A DNA stretch of 54,555 nt from assembly GCA_029977785.1 (NCBI GenBank), contig JAPOKG010000002.1, positions 1 to 54,555 on the forward strand, read 5' to 3'. Below the pieces are notes generated by a model. It ran no database searches, had not been told where the DNA came from, and worked only from the letters and a program-made list of their open reading frames with translations. This DNA is from Actinomycetota bacterium. GTDB taxonomy: Bacteria; Actinomycetota; Actinomycetes; Nanopelagicales; Nanopelagicaceae. Position 1 is the stretch's first letter; each line of letters opens with the position of its first letter. Below are positions 16,383 through 24,465 of the stretch, piece after piece. Position numbers and translations under genes: made by a program.

Positions 16383-17224
16383 TTGATCTACATACCCATA
16401 CGACTGCAAGTGATGGAACTGACTCACCTTTTGCGCTCGTCAAGAAGGCGTTAGCTACAGGCGTTACAACGTTAGGTATCACCGACCATGATTCAACTGC
16501 TGGCTGGGCAGAGGCAATTACTGCGTTACAACCGCAGATTCAGTTGGCTTTAGGCGCCGAAGTTTCTTGCCTGACCGCTGATGGAATAAGTGTGCATATG
16601 TTGGGTCTGCTCTTTGATGGTGAGGATGAACAACTGCAGCAGATGCTCTCTGATTGTCGCGATACTCGTCTTCCCAGGATGCGCAAAATGGTGGCACTCT
16701 TGCAGGCAGATGGCTTTGATATTTCACTCGAGGATGTCTACCAAGCAGCCCCTGATCAAGCCACTATAGGGCGCCCACATCTAGCTGATGCACTGGTCGC
16801 CAAAAAGATAGTGGCAACACGTGATGAAGCATTTGCTGATTTACTTCACAACGAATCAAAGTATTACGTGACTCATGCTGCTCCTACACCTGCTGATGCC
16901 ATCGCCACAATTAAAAGAGCTGGGGGAGTCGCTGTCATTGCTCATCCTTTTGCATCTCGCCGCGGTCAGATTCTGACAGCAGATACTTTTCAGGATTTGG
17001 TAGTTGCTGGACTTGATGGAATAGAAGTGCACCACCGCGATCAGAACGCAGCAGAGCAACAGGTGCTTACTGAAATCGCACGTGAGTTACATCTCGTCAC
17101 AACTGGTGCTAGTGACTATCACGGAACCGGAAAACTTAATGCGATGGCAGAGAACACCACTCATCCGGCACAATGGGAAGCCTTGGAAGCGCGAGCAAGT
17201 GCACGAAGGGTAGTCAAGCTATGA
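16379..17224 (+). CDS. PHP-domain phosphoesterase (TrpH/RnaAM-like nucleotide phosphatase)
   Basis: A 281-residue metal-dependent phosphoesterase. PHP motifs are MIDLHTHTTASDGTDSP (motif I), GITDHDSTAG (motif II), GAEVSC, IAHPFA (motif III) and TGASDYHGTG (motif IV), supplying His/Asp ligands for a multi-metal centre. The E. coli homologue hydrolyses 3',5'-nucleoside bisphosphates and short 5'-phosphorylated RNA. The start overlaps the DMT gene (ATGA 16379-16382), and its own stop overlaps marC (ATGA 17221-17224). Confidence 0.88.
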   Translation: MIDLHTHTTASDGTDSPFALVKKALATGVTTLGITDHDSTAGWAEAITALQPQIQLALGAEVSCLTADGISVHMLGLLFDGEDEQLQQMLSDCRDTRLPRMRKMVALLQADGFDISLEDVYQAAPDQATIGRPHLADALVAKKIVATRDEAFADLLHNESKYYVTHAAPTPADAIATIKRAGGVAVIAHPFASRRGQILTADTFQDLVVAGLDGIEVHHRDQNAAEQQVLTEIARELHLVTTGASDYHGTGKLNAMAENTTHPAQWEALEARASARRVVKL

Positions 17225-17832
17225 ATTCAACTGGGGCACTCACCTTTGCCGCACAAGCATTTGTCACACTCTTCGTCATTATGGATCCACCAGGAGCAAC
17301 TCCAATTTTTCTGGGTCTTGTTAAAGATAAGACACCGCGCGAACGCGTGCGCCTTGCCTGGCAGGCGGCAGGCGTCTCACTCTTTGTGATTGCTAGTTTT
17401 GCAATCTTTGGACAGTTAATCCTTGATTACATGCACGTTTCAATTGAGGCGCTGCAAGCAGCAGGTGGACTTCTTCTTCTCTATGTTGCACTTCAACTGC
17501 TTACAGGTGCATCCAAAGGTGGAGCTGAGCAGAAGAGCGACAATATTGGAATGGTTCCACTCGGAACTCCACTCCTTGCAGGCCCTGGTGCAATAGTGGC
17601 AACAATGATTTATGTGCAGCAGGCCGATACCAATACTCAAATCCTTGGGCTGGCTCTAGCAATCATCGCAGTGCATCTCATTATCGGCACAGTGTTGATG
17701 GCTTCAACGAAGATTGTTGGGCTAATTAAAGAATCTGGTGTGACGCTTCTTGCCAGCATTGCTGGTCTGTTATTGGCAGCAATTGCGGTACAGATGCTTG
17801 CCAATGCGATAAAGGCTTTTGCGGCTAGCTAG
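17221..17832 (+). CDS. MarC family integral membrane protein
   Basis: A 203-residue protein with six predicted membrane helices and the MarC-type FVIMDPPGATPIFLGL motif in the first helix pair, then PLGTPLLAGPGAIVATM in the middle. MarC proteins are widespread and of unsettled function; the old link to multiple antibiotic resistance is not supported for E. coli MarC. ATG 17221 overlaps the PHP stop; a start at 17173 would lie inside that gene. The 3' end overlaps the convergent helicase by 8 bases. Confidence 0.87.
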   Translation: MNSTGALTFAAQAFVTLFVIMDPPGATPIFLGLVKDKTPRERVRLAWQAAGVSLFVIASFAIFGQLILDYMHVSIEALQAAGGLLLLYVALQLLTGASKGGAEQKSDNIGMVPLGTPLLAGPGAIVATMIYVQQADTNTQILGLALAIIAVHLIIGTVLMASTKIVGLIKESGVTLLASIAGLLLAAIAVQMLANAIKAFAAS

Positions 17833-19150
17833 AAATCCTTTTGGTACGTGTGCGCTCTCGCTTCACGCGAGGTGCGCTCTCTTGCTTTGCAGCAGTTTGT
17901 TTAGCAACCTTCGGTGCAGTAGCTGGTTTAGCTTTAACAATGCGCCCAGTTGAACCGGCAGGAATATTGAGCATCTCATAGAGATGATCAGAGGATGAGT
18001 AGGTCTCTAGCGGCTCAGGCAGACCTAGAACGAGCGCTGTATCGATCATTTTCCAGCGGGCAAGTTCATCCCAATCAACAAATGTGACTGCAATTCCGTG
18101 AGCGCCAGCACGCGCAGTACGTCCGATACGGTGAACGTAGGTCTTCTCATCTTCTGGGCACTGATAATTGATGACGTGGGTTATTCCATCGATATCAATT
18201 CCTCGCGCTGCAACATCGGTTGCAATCAGGACATCAGATTTACCAGCTTTGAAATCATTGAGCGCTTTTTCACGCGCTGATTGACCTAGATCTCCATGGA
18301 TAGTTGCGGCTCTAAAGCCTCGCTCGATCAGGTCATCAGAAGTTTTCTGAGCTGTGCGCTTGGTGCGGCAGAAGACAATTGTTGGTCCACGTCCATCGGC
18401 CTGCAAAATTCTTGCCAACATTTCAATCTTATCCATTGCGTGCGCACGGACTACGTGTTGTTCGATACGAGAAACAACTGCGCCTTCATCTTCATTATCT
18501 TGTGTTCGGATATGAACTGGTTGATTCATGAAGCGGCGAGCGAGAGCGATGATGTCACCAGGCATCGTTGCTGAAAAGAGCATGGTCTGCTGACGTGCAG
18601 GTGTGCTGGTAAAAATCTTTTCGACATCTGGCAGGAAGCCCAGATCTAGCATTTCATCAGCTTCATCAAGAACAACGCGCGAGACATGCTTTAAGCGGAG
18701 TTGACCTTGGCGATAAAGATCTAAGAGACGCCCTGGAGTTCCTACAACAATTTCAACGCCAGCTTGTAGCGCTTCAATCTGTGGCTCGAAGGCGCGACCA
18801 CCATAGACAGCAAGTGTACGAATGCCGCGATTAAAGGAGAGCTCCTCAATATCTTTCGTTACCTGAACACAGAGTTCGCGCGTAGGAACAACGATGAGAA
18901 CTTGTGGATCGCCTTGGTTGGCGAGATCCTTCCAATCAGCATCGTTAGGCGCGATTACACGCTCGATAACAGGAATACCGAATGCCAGAGTTTTGCCAGT
19001 TCCAGTCTTGGCCTGACCAATGACATCGCCATCAGCGAGTGCAATAGGCATGACCTGCTCTTGGATTGGGAAAGGTGAAGTAAATCCATGCTCATTGAGA
19101 GCGGCGATAGTTTCCTTACGAAGAGGAAGATCGGCGAATGTCAGACTCAC
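17825..19150 (-). CDS. DEAD-box RNA helicase
   Basis: A 441-residue helicase: Q motif (FADLPLRKETIAALNEHGF), Walker A AKTGTGKT, PTRELCVQV, TPGRLLDL, VLDEADEMLDLGF (DEAD), SATMPGD (SAT), VFCRTKRTAQ, ATDVAARGIDIDGI and HRIGRTARAG. A basic tail (about 395-441) rich in K/R/A is typical of RhlE/DeaD-like proteins that bind structured RNA, for ribosome assembly or cold adaptation. The tail differs from the DbpA RNA-binding domain, so no finer name is given. The start is directly adjacent to the DUF3107 stop; the two form an operon. Confidence 0.92.
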   Translation of the reverse strand: MSLTFADLPLRKETIAALNEHGFTSPFPIQEQVMPIALADGDVIGQAKTGTGKTLAFGIPVIERVIAPNDADWKDLANQGDPQVLIVVPTRELCVQVTKDIEELSFNRGIRTLAVYGGRAFEPQIEALQAGVEIVVGTPGRLLDLYRQGQLRLKHVSRVVLDEADEMLDLGFLPDVEKIFTSTPARQQTMLFSATMPGDIIALARRFMNQPVHIRTQDNEDEGAVVSRIEQHVVRAHAMDKIEMLARILQADGRGPTIVFCRTKRTAQKTSDDLIERGFRAATIHGDLGQSAREKALNDFKAGKSDVLIATDVAARGIDIDGITHVINYQCPEDEKTYVHRIGRTARAGAHGIAVTFVDWDELARWKMIDTALVLGLPEPLETYSSSDHLYEMLNIPAGSTGRIVKAKPATAPKVAKQTAAKQESAPRVKRERTRTKRISS

Positions 19151-19402
19151 TTACACAACGCCGAAACCGACGCGACGTTCAGTTGGCTCGCCGATTTCGA
19201 CGTAACCAATCTTGTCTGAAGGGACGATGATTTCGTGTCCCTGAACATCTTGAAGAATGAGCGGAGTCTGTGCCGAGAGGGCGGCAGCAACTGCTGCCTT
19301 GATTTCAGCTGGGGTAGAAGGGCAATCAAAGTTAAGTTCGCTTCCTACATGTGTGATGGAGATACGAACCTTTGATGCCTTTTCACTTTTCTTAGAACTC
19401 AT
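19151..19402 (-). CDS. DUF3107 family protein
   Basis: An 83-residue actinobacterial protein with the DUF3107 pattern: RISITHVGSELNFDC at the N-terminus, AEIKAAVAAALS helix, VPSDKIGYVEIGEP and the C-terminal ERRVGFG motif. The function is unknown. The gene touches the helicase start and has TAAGAT (complement of 19409-19414) six bases before its ATG, suggesting it is the leaderless first gene of the DUF3107-helicase operon. The tetR gene lies 16 bases upstream in the same direction. Confidence 0.9.
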   Translation of the reverse strand: MSSKKSEKASKVRISITHVGSELNFDCPSTPAEIKAAVAAALSAQTPLILQDVQGHEIIVPSDKIGYVEIGEPTERRVGFGVV

Positions 19403-19418
19403 GTACCTATCTTATTCG

Positions 19419-20054
19419 CTATGAGTCTGTACGGGGAAATCCAGATATGCCTCGCCACATGAGGTTCTCGACAAGATCCATCGCTTGTTGACGAGAAAGC
19501 TTGCTATCACGCTCAAGCCAGTGACGTGCTGTGACTTGGACATATCCAATCAATCCCACACCAAGCATCATCGCTGCCTCTTTTGGAAGGCCGGTGTCAT
19601 TTGAAATTACACCGCTTACAGCCGCAGCGCAGTCATATGTCATGCGATTGAGACGTTCACGAACTTGTGGTTCAACGTTCATATCACTTTCAAAGAGCAA
19701 TCTAAATGCTTCGCCTTCATTCTCAATAAAGTTAAAGTACGCCTCAATGGTGACGTGGACACGTTGCTCATTATCTGGAGTTGAAGAGATTGCCTTTTGA
19801 ATTTCAAAGACGAGTGAATCAATATGCAAATCCAAGACTGCGAGGTAAAGATCTAACTTTGATGGAAAGTGCTGATACAGAACTGGCTTGCTGACATTTG
19901 CGCGATCTGCAATCTCATCCATGGCCGCGGAGTGATATCCAGCGGCAGTAAAGACTTCAAGGGCTGCTGATAAAAGAATTGCACGACGTTCATCGCGAGG
20001 CAGTCGAGATTTATCTGTTCGCGAACTGTTTGCAGAAGCTGAACCTGTAGTCAT
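19419..20054 (-). CDS. TetR family transcriptional regulator
   Basis: A 211-residue repressor-type protein with an N-terminal TetR HTH: RDERRAILLSAALEVFTAAG, TMDEIADRA-like MDEIADRANVSKPVLYQHFP, then an all-helical ligand-binding/dimerisation domain ending VENLMWRGISGF. The ligand is unknown. ATG 20054 is chosen because TACGAT (complement of 20062-20067) lies seven bases upstream, the leaderless pattern; ATGs at 20063 and 20090 are alternatives. It is divergent from moeZ with a 56-base gap and may control it or the DUF3107-helicase operon (inference). Confidence 0.86.
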   Translation of the reverse strand: MTTGSASANSSRTDKSRLPRDERRAILLSAALEVFTAAGYHSAAMDEIADRANVSKPVLYQHFPSKLDLYLAVLDLHIDSLVFEIQKAISSTPDNEQRVHVTIEAYFNFIENEGEAFRLLFESDMNVEPQVRERLNRMTYDCAAAVSGVISNDTGLPKEAAMMLGVGLIGYVQVTARHWLERDSKLSRQQAMDLVENLMWRGISGFPRTDS

Positions 20055-20110
20055 TGTGCGCATCGTATAAGAATTCGCATCGATTGGCACTGTACGGCAG
20101 AATTAGCGCC

Positions 20111-21292
20111 ATGAAGACCCCTCCGTTAGTTACTCCAGGCCCTGCTCTCTCTGTCGATGAAGTCCGTCGATATAGCCGCCATCTGATCATCCCTGACGTG
20201 GCGATGACGGGACAACAGCGCATGATGAACGCGAAGGTCCTCTGTGTTGGCGCCGGTGGGTTGGGCTCTCCGGCCCTTATGTATTTAGCGGCCGCGGGAA
20301 TCGGCACACTTGGAATTGTTGAGTTTGATACCGTCGATGAATCTAATCTGCAACGCCAGATAATTCATGGTCAATCAGATATCGGAAAGAGCAAAGCGCT
20401 TAGTGCGAAAGAGAAGATTGCCGAGATCAATCCATTTGTCAATGTAATTTTGCACGAGACTCGTCTCGATAACTCAAATGTGATGGAGATTTTTTCTCAG
20501 TACGACATCATCGTTGACGGTACAGATAACTTTGCAACCCGCTATCTAGTTAACGATGCTTGCGTTCTTCTCAAGAAGCCATATGTGTGGGGCTCTATTT
20601 ATCGCTTTGATGGCCAAGCAAGTGTCTTCTGGGCTGAGTACGGCCCTTGCTATCGCTGCTTGTATCCCGAACCACCACCTCCCGGAATGGTGCCAAGTTG
20701 CGCCGAAGGTGGAGTGCTCGGAGTTCTCTGTGCAACCATCGGGTCGATTCAAACAACTGAGGCGATTAAAGTTTTAACGGGCGTTGGCGAGCCTCTCATT
20801 GGTTCCCTTGTTGTCTATGACGCGCTTGAAATGTCTTTCCGAAAAATCAAAGTTCGCAAAGATCCTAATTGCCCATTGTGCAGCGAAAACCCACGCCAGA
20901 CTGCGCTCTTACCTGATTACGAAGCTTTCTGTGGCGTTCTCTCTGAGGCAGCTGCCGAAGCAAGCACTGGGTCAACCATCACAGTGCAGGAGCTGAAGAC
21001 AAAGATTGATGCGCACGAAGATTATTACCTGATTGATGTACGCGAACCAAGCGAGTTCGACATTGTTCGAATTCCAACCTCGCACCTGATTCCTAAGCAA
21101 GGTTTTATTGATGGGTCAGTCCTTGCAACTCTGCCCCAAGATAAGCCAATAATTTTGCATTGCAAGAGCGGTGTTAGGTCAGCTGAGTGCTTGGCGATTC
21201 TTAAGAGTGCAGGATTTGCTGATGCCTCACATGTATCGGGTGGAGTAGTTGCTTGGGCAAAGCAGATTGATACATCACTTCCGGTGTATTAA
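20111..21292 (+). CDS. moeZ: MoeZ/MoeB-like adenylyltransferase-sulfurtransferase (ThiF plus rhodanese)
   Basis: A 393-residue two-domain enzyme that adenylates and then thiolates sulfur-carrier proteins (ThiS, MoaD, CysO types). The ThiF domain shows YSRHLIIP, the nucleotide motif VGAGGLGSPALMYLA, and zinc-binding CxxC pairs (CYRC and CPLC). The C-terminal rhodanese domain (about 295-393) carries the persulfide cysteine in LHCKSGVRSAECL. The start at ATG 20111 matches the family; CAGAAT seven bases upstream may be its -10. The stop TAA shares its last base with the mshB ATG. Confidence 0.92.
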   Translation: MKTPPLVTPGPALSVDEVRRYSRHLIIPDVAMTGQQRMMNAKVLCVGAGGLGSPALMYLAAAGIGTLGIVEFDTVDESNLQRQIIHGQSDIGKSKALSAKEKIAEINPFVNVILHETRLDNSNVMEIFSQYDIIVDGTDNFATRYLVNDACVLLKKPYVWGSIYRFDGQASVFWAEYGPCYRCLYPEPPPPGMVPSCAEGGVLGVLCATIGSIQTTEAIKVLTGVGEPLIGSLVVYDALEMSFRKIKVRKDPNCPLCSENPRQTALLPDYEAFCGVLSEAAAEASTGSTITVQELKTKIDAHEDYYLIDVREPSEFDIVRIPTSHLIPKQGFIDGSVLATLPQDKPIILHCKSGVRSAECLAILKSAGFADASHVSGGVVAWAKQIDTSLPVY

Positions 21293-22158
21293 TGCGCGAT
21301 AGTTATCAAGGCTTTCGCGTTCTTTTAGTTCATGCTCATCCTGACGATGAGACCATTAACAATGGCGCAACCATGGCTATGTATGCAGCTCTTGGAGCAT
21401 CAGTAACTCTGGTCACCTGTACTCGAGGTGAAGAAGGTGAAGTTCTTATTCCTGAGCTTTCTCATTTAGCCGCAAGTGCTACAGATTCTTTGGGCCAACA
21501 TCGCGTCACAGAGCTTGCCCTTGCTATGAAAGAGTTGGGAGTTACCGATCATCGCTTCTTAGGAGATGGCGCAAAGCTCTATCGAGATAGCGGGATGATG
21601 GGAACTGAACCAAATAATCGTCCTGATGTATTTTGGCAGGCAGATTTAGAAGAAGCCGCAGATCTGCTTGTACAAGTAATTGATGAAGTCAAACCTCACG
21701 TACTTATTACCTATGATGAATTTGGTGGTTATGGCCATCCAGACCATATCCAAGCGCACCGAGTGGCCATGCGGGCCTCAGAAAAGTCAGATTGGGATAT
21801 CCCAAAGATTTATTGGAATGTCATGCCCATCTCTGTGATTCAAGAAGGCATTGATGCCATGAAAGGAATTGACTCTGATTTCTGGGGAGCTGAAAAGGCC
21901 GAAGACCTTCCCTTTGCCAAAGATGATTCCTTTGTACATGCGCTCATAGATGGCAACGCCTACGTTGACAAGAAGATGAGCGCAATGAAGGCGCATTCCA
22001 CACAAATTGCAGTCGATGGACCATTCTTTGCGCTCTCAAATAACGTAGGACTGCAAGTGTGGGGTAATGAGTACTACACGTTGGTCAAGGGCGAGAAAAG
22101 CGCACCGCTCAATGAAAAGGGCTACGAAAGTGATCTCTTCGCTGGAATAAAGCTGTGA
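21292..22158 (+). CDS. mshB: MshB-like GlcNAc-Ins deacetylase (mycothiol biosynthesis)
   Basis: A 288-residue LmbE/PIG-L-type zinc deacetylase. The motif LLVHAHPDDETINNGATMAM (HPDDE metal ligands) is at the N-terminus and GYGHPDHIQAHRVA provides the third ligand near residue 146. MshB removes acetate from GlcNAc-inositol in mycothiol synthesis; the related mycothiol-conjugate amidase Mca is the main alternative. The T-C-T-R-G-E-E-G-E strand fits both. Its start overlaps moeZ by one base, so sulfur-carrier activation and a thiol-pathway enzyme are translationally coupled. The downstream membrane gene overlaps it by four bases. Confidence 0.82.
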   Translation: MRDSYQGFRVLLVHAHPDDETINNGATMAMYAALGASVTLVTCTRGEEGEVLIPELSHLAASATDSLGQHRVTELALAMKELGVTDHRFLGDGAKLYRDSGMMGTEPNNRPDVFWQADLEEAADLLVQVIDEVKPHVLITYDEFGGYGHPDHIQAHRVAMRASEKSDWDIPKIYWNVMPISVIQEGIDAMKGIDSDFWGAEKAEDLPFAKDDSFVHALIDGNAYVDKKMSAMKAHSTQIAVDGPFFALSNNVGLQVWGNEYYTLVKGEKSAPLNEKGYESDLFAGIKL

Positions 22159-22466
22159 AATTTCTTTATGCGATTGCGCTGGGCGCAGCTACTGCGCTAT
22201 GTGCAACGCTAATTCACCAAACTCTTCCTCCGTTTGGAGTTGTCCTCGGAATTTTTACAACCCACGTCATGATCTGGTGGGTTGGCCGATACTGCGGAAA
22301 ACGCCGCTATCGCTTCTACGCACTAGTCGCTTGGTTTTTTGTAATTGCTCGCGCTGGCTCATTTGGTGCTGGTCAAGAACTTCTTATCCAAGGAGATAAC
22401 GCTGGAAGTGCGCTACTGACGCTGGGATTCTTTGCTGGCGTTGCTGCACTTTTTCGCAAGCTCTAA
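22155..22466 (+). CDS. Small four-helix membrane protein, possibly DUF6113-like
   Basis: A 103-residue protein with about four hydrophobic segments and a basic cytosolic loop (YCGKRRYRFY). Motifs are weak; actinobacteria often encode a small membrane protein of DUF6113 type after mshB, and the TLGFFAGVAAL C-terminus fits that group loosely. The GTG start overlaps mshB's TGA (GTGA), indicating translational coupling. It ends one base before the convergent cysS stop. The function is unknown. Confidence 0.65.
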   Translation: MKFLYAIALGAATALCATLIHQTLPPFGVVLGIFTTHVMIWWVGRYCGKRRYRFYALVAWFFVIARAGSFGAGQELLIQGDNAGSALLTLGFFAGVAALFRKL

Positions 22467-22467
22467 G

Positions 22468-24060
22468 TTATCTCCAGCTCCAACTTTGTCCAGTTGGTCC
22501 ATCTTTTATCTCTAAACCTGCATCTTCTAACTGCACACGTAATGAATCACTGGCAGACCAATCCTTATTAGCACGAGCTTCTGCCCGTAGAGTAAGCAAG
22601 GATTCAATCTCTGGAGGCAGAGGCTTCTGAATCTCGGCTCTGGCTAGATCTAACCCCAAGACTTGATCTGCAAAGAGGAAGATGGCGCGCTTATCCAGTG
22701 CACCCAAAGAAGAATCTTTCTCAATCGCTCGCAGCCTTTGCATGGCCCGTGGGGTATCAAGATCATTGGTCAGCGCATCAATAATCTCTTGATCAAATTT
22801 AAGGTCATCTGCAGAACCCCATTGCGCCATAGCAGTGCGCCAACGACGCAGCGTTGTATGAGCCGCCTCAAGAGAAGCCCAACTCAAATCCATTTGTGAT
22901 CGGTATCGGTTTTCAAGGAGTGAGAACCGAAGCGAAAGTGGATCAAGGCCGCGATCAATCACATCTTGCAGAAGAACGACATTGCCCGCGCTCTTAGACA
23001 TCTTTCTTCCTTCAAAGAGCAGATGCTCGCCATGAACCCAGGTATCGACAGTTTCTTGCGCAGTGAGGGCATTCGATTGGGCGCGCTCATTCTCATGGTG
23101 AGGAAAGCGCAGATCGATCCCTCCAACATGCAGGTTCACATGCGCCTGCAAGAGGTTAATGGACATAACGCTGCACTCGATATGCCAACCAGGAAATCCT
23201 GGACCCCACGGGGAGTCCCAAATCATCTGCGTGCGAGAGCCGGCAACTTTCCAGAGGGCCCAATCTGCGTGAAACTTCTTTCCACCTTCATCGGTGTATT
23301 CATAGCGATGGCCTGGTTTGAGCGAATCTAATTTATTTCCACTGATTGCTCCGTAGCTCGCACACGATGCTGCATCAAAGTAGACCGAGCCATCACTACC
23401 AACATAGGCGCTCTTATTTGCGATGAGCTCTTCGATTGCCGCAATCATCTCGGGCATATTTTCGGAAGCTTTTGGATAGAAATCTGCAGGAATAACATTG
23501 AGTCGTGCTAAATCTTGATGGAACCTGTCTTCATATCGTCGCGCAATTTCAAATGGATCAGTATTTGTGCGCTTTGATTCAGCCAACATCTTGTCGCCTT
23601 CTGCACCGTCTTCTTGAAAATCATCGGCCATGTGCCCTACATCGGTAATGTTCTGAATCAATTCAACTTCCAGCCCGGTCAGAACAATGGTGCGCGCGAT
23701 GAGATCGGCAAGAAGAAAGGTGCGCAGATTGCCAACGTGCGCATCGCGATAAACGGTAGGTCCACAGCAATACATCGTGACTAATCCTTCGTTCTCAGTA
23801 ACCTCCTTCACGGACCGGCTCATGGTGTCGTAGATGGACAATCGCCCATGCGAGATATCGCGGCGATTAAAGACTGGGATTACCCGCATGACGGCAATAT
23901 CGTCTGGGTCGAAGGTAATTAATTCACCACGACGATTGAGTAGCTCTGTCTCACTCTGTAAAACTCCGACAATATCCCGGAAGCCTCCATCGCTATCTCG
24001 CAGGCGCAAGGTGGCTCGTTTACCAAGGGCCTTGGCCACCTCGCCACGAAAATCGTTCAC
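22468..24060 (-). CDS. cysS: Cysteinyl-tRNA synthetase with an extra N-terminal SH3-like domain
   Basis: A 530-residue protein. Residues about 72-530 are a complete class Ia CysRS: zinc and HIGH region YCCGPTVYRDAHVGNLRTF, WHIECSVMS (zinc Cys near 296), FPHHENERAQ (His/Glu ligands near 321-323), GRKMSKSAGN (353-357 is KMSKS) and the C-terminal ARANKDWSASDSLR helix. Residues 1-70 (RATLRLRDSDGG, DIVGVLQSE, GELITFDPDDIAVMRVIPV) do not belong to CysRS and resemble the SH3-like N-terminus of actinobacterial GNATs of the Rv0428c type. MshC is unlikely because of the CGPTVY and HHENE motifs. GTG 24060 is preceded by TAGTGT at six bases (leaderless), so the extension is probably translated. It is divergent from fdxA, where a GNAT gene often lies. 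Confidence 0.88.
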   Translation of the reverse strand: MNDFRGEVAKALGKRATLRLRDSDGGFRDIVGVLQSETELLNRRGELITFDPDDIAVMRVIPVFNRRDISHGRLSIYDTMSRSVKEVTENEGLVTMYCCGPTVYRDAHVGNLRTFLLADLIARTIVLTGLEVELIQNITDVGHMADDFQEDGAEGDKMLAESKRTNTDPFEIARRYEDRFHQDLARLNVIPADFYPKASENMPEMIAAIEELIANKSAYVGSDGSVYFDAASCASYGAISGNKLDSLKPGHRYEYTDEGGKKFHADWALWKVAGSRTQMIWDSPWGPGFPGWHIECSVMSINLLQAHVNLHVGGIDLRFPHHENERAQSNALTAQETVDTWVHGEHLLFEGRKMSKSAGNVVLLQDVIDRGLDPLSLRFSLLENRYRSQMDLSWASLEAAHTTLRRWRTAMAQWGSADDLKFDQEIIDALTNDLDTPRAMQRLRAIEKDSSLGALDKRAIFLFADQVLGLDLARAEIQKPLPPEIESLLTLRAEARANKDWSASDSLRVQLEDAGLEIKDGPTGQSWSWR

Positions 24061-24066
24061 GTGATA

Positions 24067-24104
24067 ACACTAATCGTGCAATGCCCGCCCTGCAGGGTTA
24101 GAAT
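24067..24104. promoter_or_regulatory. Divergent promoters between cysS and fdxA
   Basis: On the minus strand TAGTGT (complement of 24067-24072) is six bases before the cysS GTG. On the plus strand TAGAAT (24099-24104), with GTGCAA (24076-24081) 17 bases upstream, could drive fdxA from a start near 24111, leaving a leader that carries GGAGG at 24133-24137. Confidence 0.5.
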
Positions 24105-24144
24105 TACCGCCATCTGTTAAGGAAAGCCAACTGGAGGATTCTTC

Positions 24145-24465
24145 GTGACATATGTGATTGCCGAACCATGCGTTGATGTGAAAGATAAGTCCTGCCGTGA
24201 AGAATGTCCGGTGGATTGCATCTACGACGGCGCTCGAATGCTCTATATCCAGCCTGATGAATGTGTCGATTGCGGAGCCTGCGAACCGGTCTGCCCAGTT
24301 GAAGCCATCTACTACGAAGATGATGTCCCTGGCCAGTGGCAGAACTACAAGAAAATCAATACTGAATTTTTCATTGAGCTCGGTTCACCTGGAGGAGCAT
24401 CAAAGGTCGGGGAGACAAATACCGATCATGCAGATGTAACGGTTCTTGCGCCAAAAACTTCCTGA
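24145..24465 (+). CDS. fdxA: FdxA, seven-iron (3Fe-4S/4Fe-4S) ferredoxin
   Basis: A 106-residue electron carrier with eight cysteines: C9, C17, C21 and C25 in EPCVDVKDKSCREECPVDC, then C40, C43, C46 and C50 in CVDCGACEPVC, the arrangement of actinobacterial FdxA. Its redox partners are unknown. GTG 24145 has GGAGG seven bases upstream. The C-terminal region YYEDDVPGQWQNYKKINTEF is characteristic of this type. dapC begins inside the last 20 bases; fdxA-dapC linkage is common in actinobacteria. Confidence 0.93.
   Translation: MTYVIAEPCVDVKDKSCREECPVDCIYDGARMLYIQPDECVDCGACEPVCPVEAIYYEDDVPGQWQNYKKINTEFFIELGSPGGASKVGETNTDHADVTVLAPKTS

Noticed and set aside
22468-24060. MshC (mycothiol cysteine ligase) rather than CysRS
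   Set aside because: The CGPTVY, HHENE and C-terminal helix motifs are those of CysRS; MshC differs at these positions.
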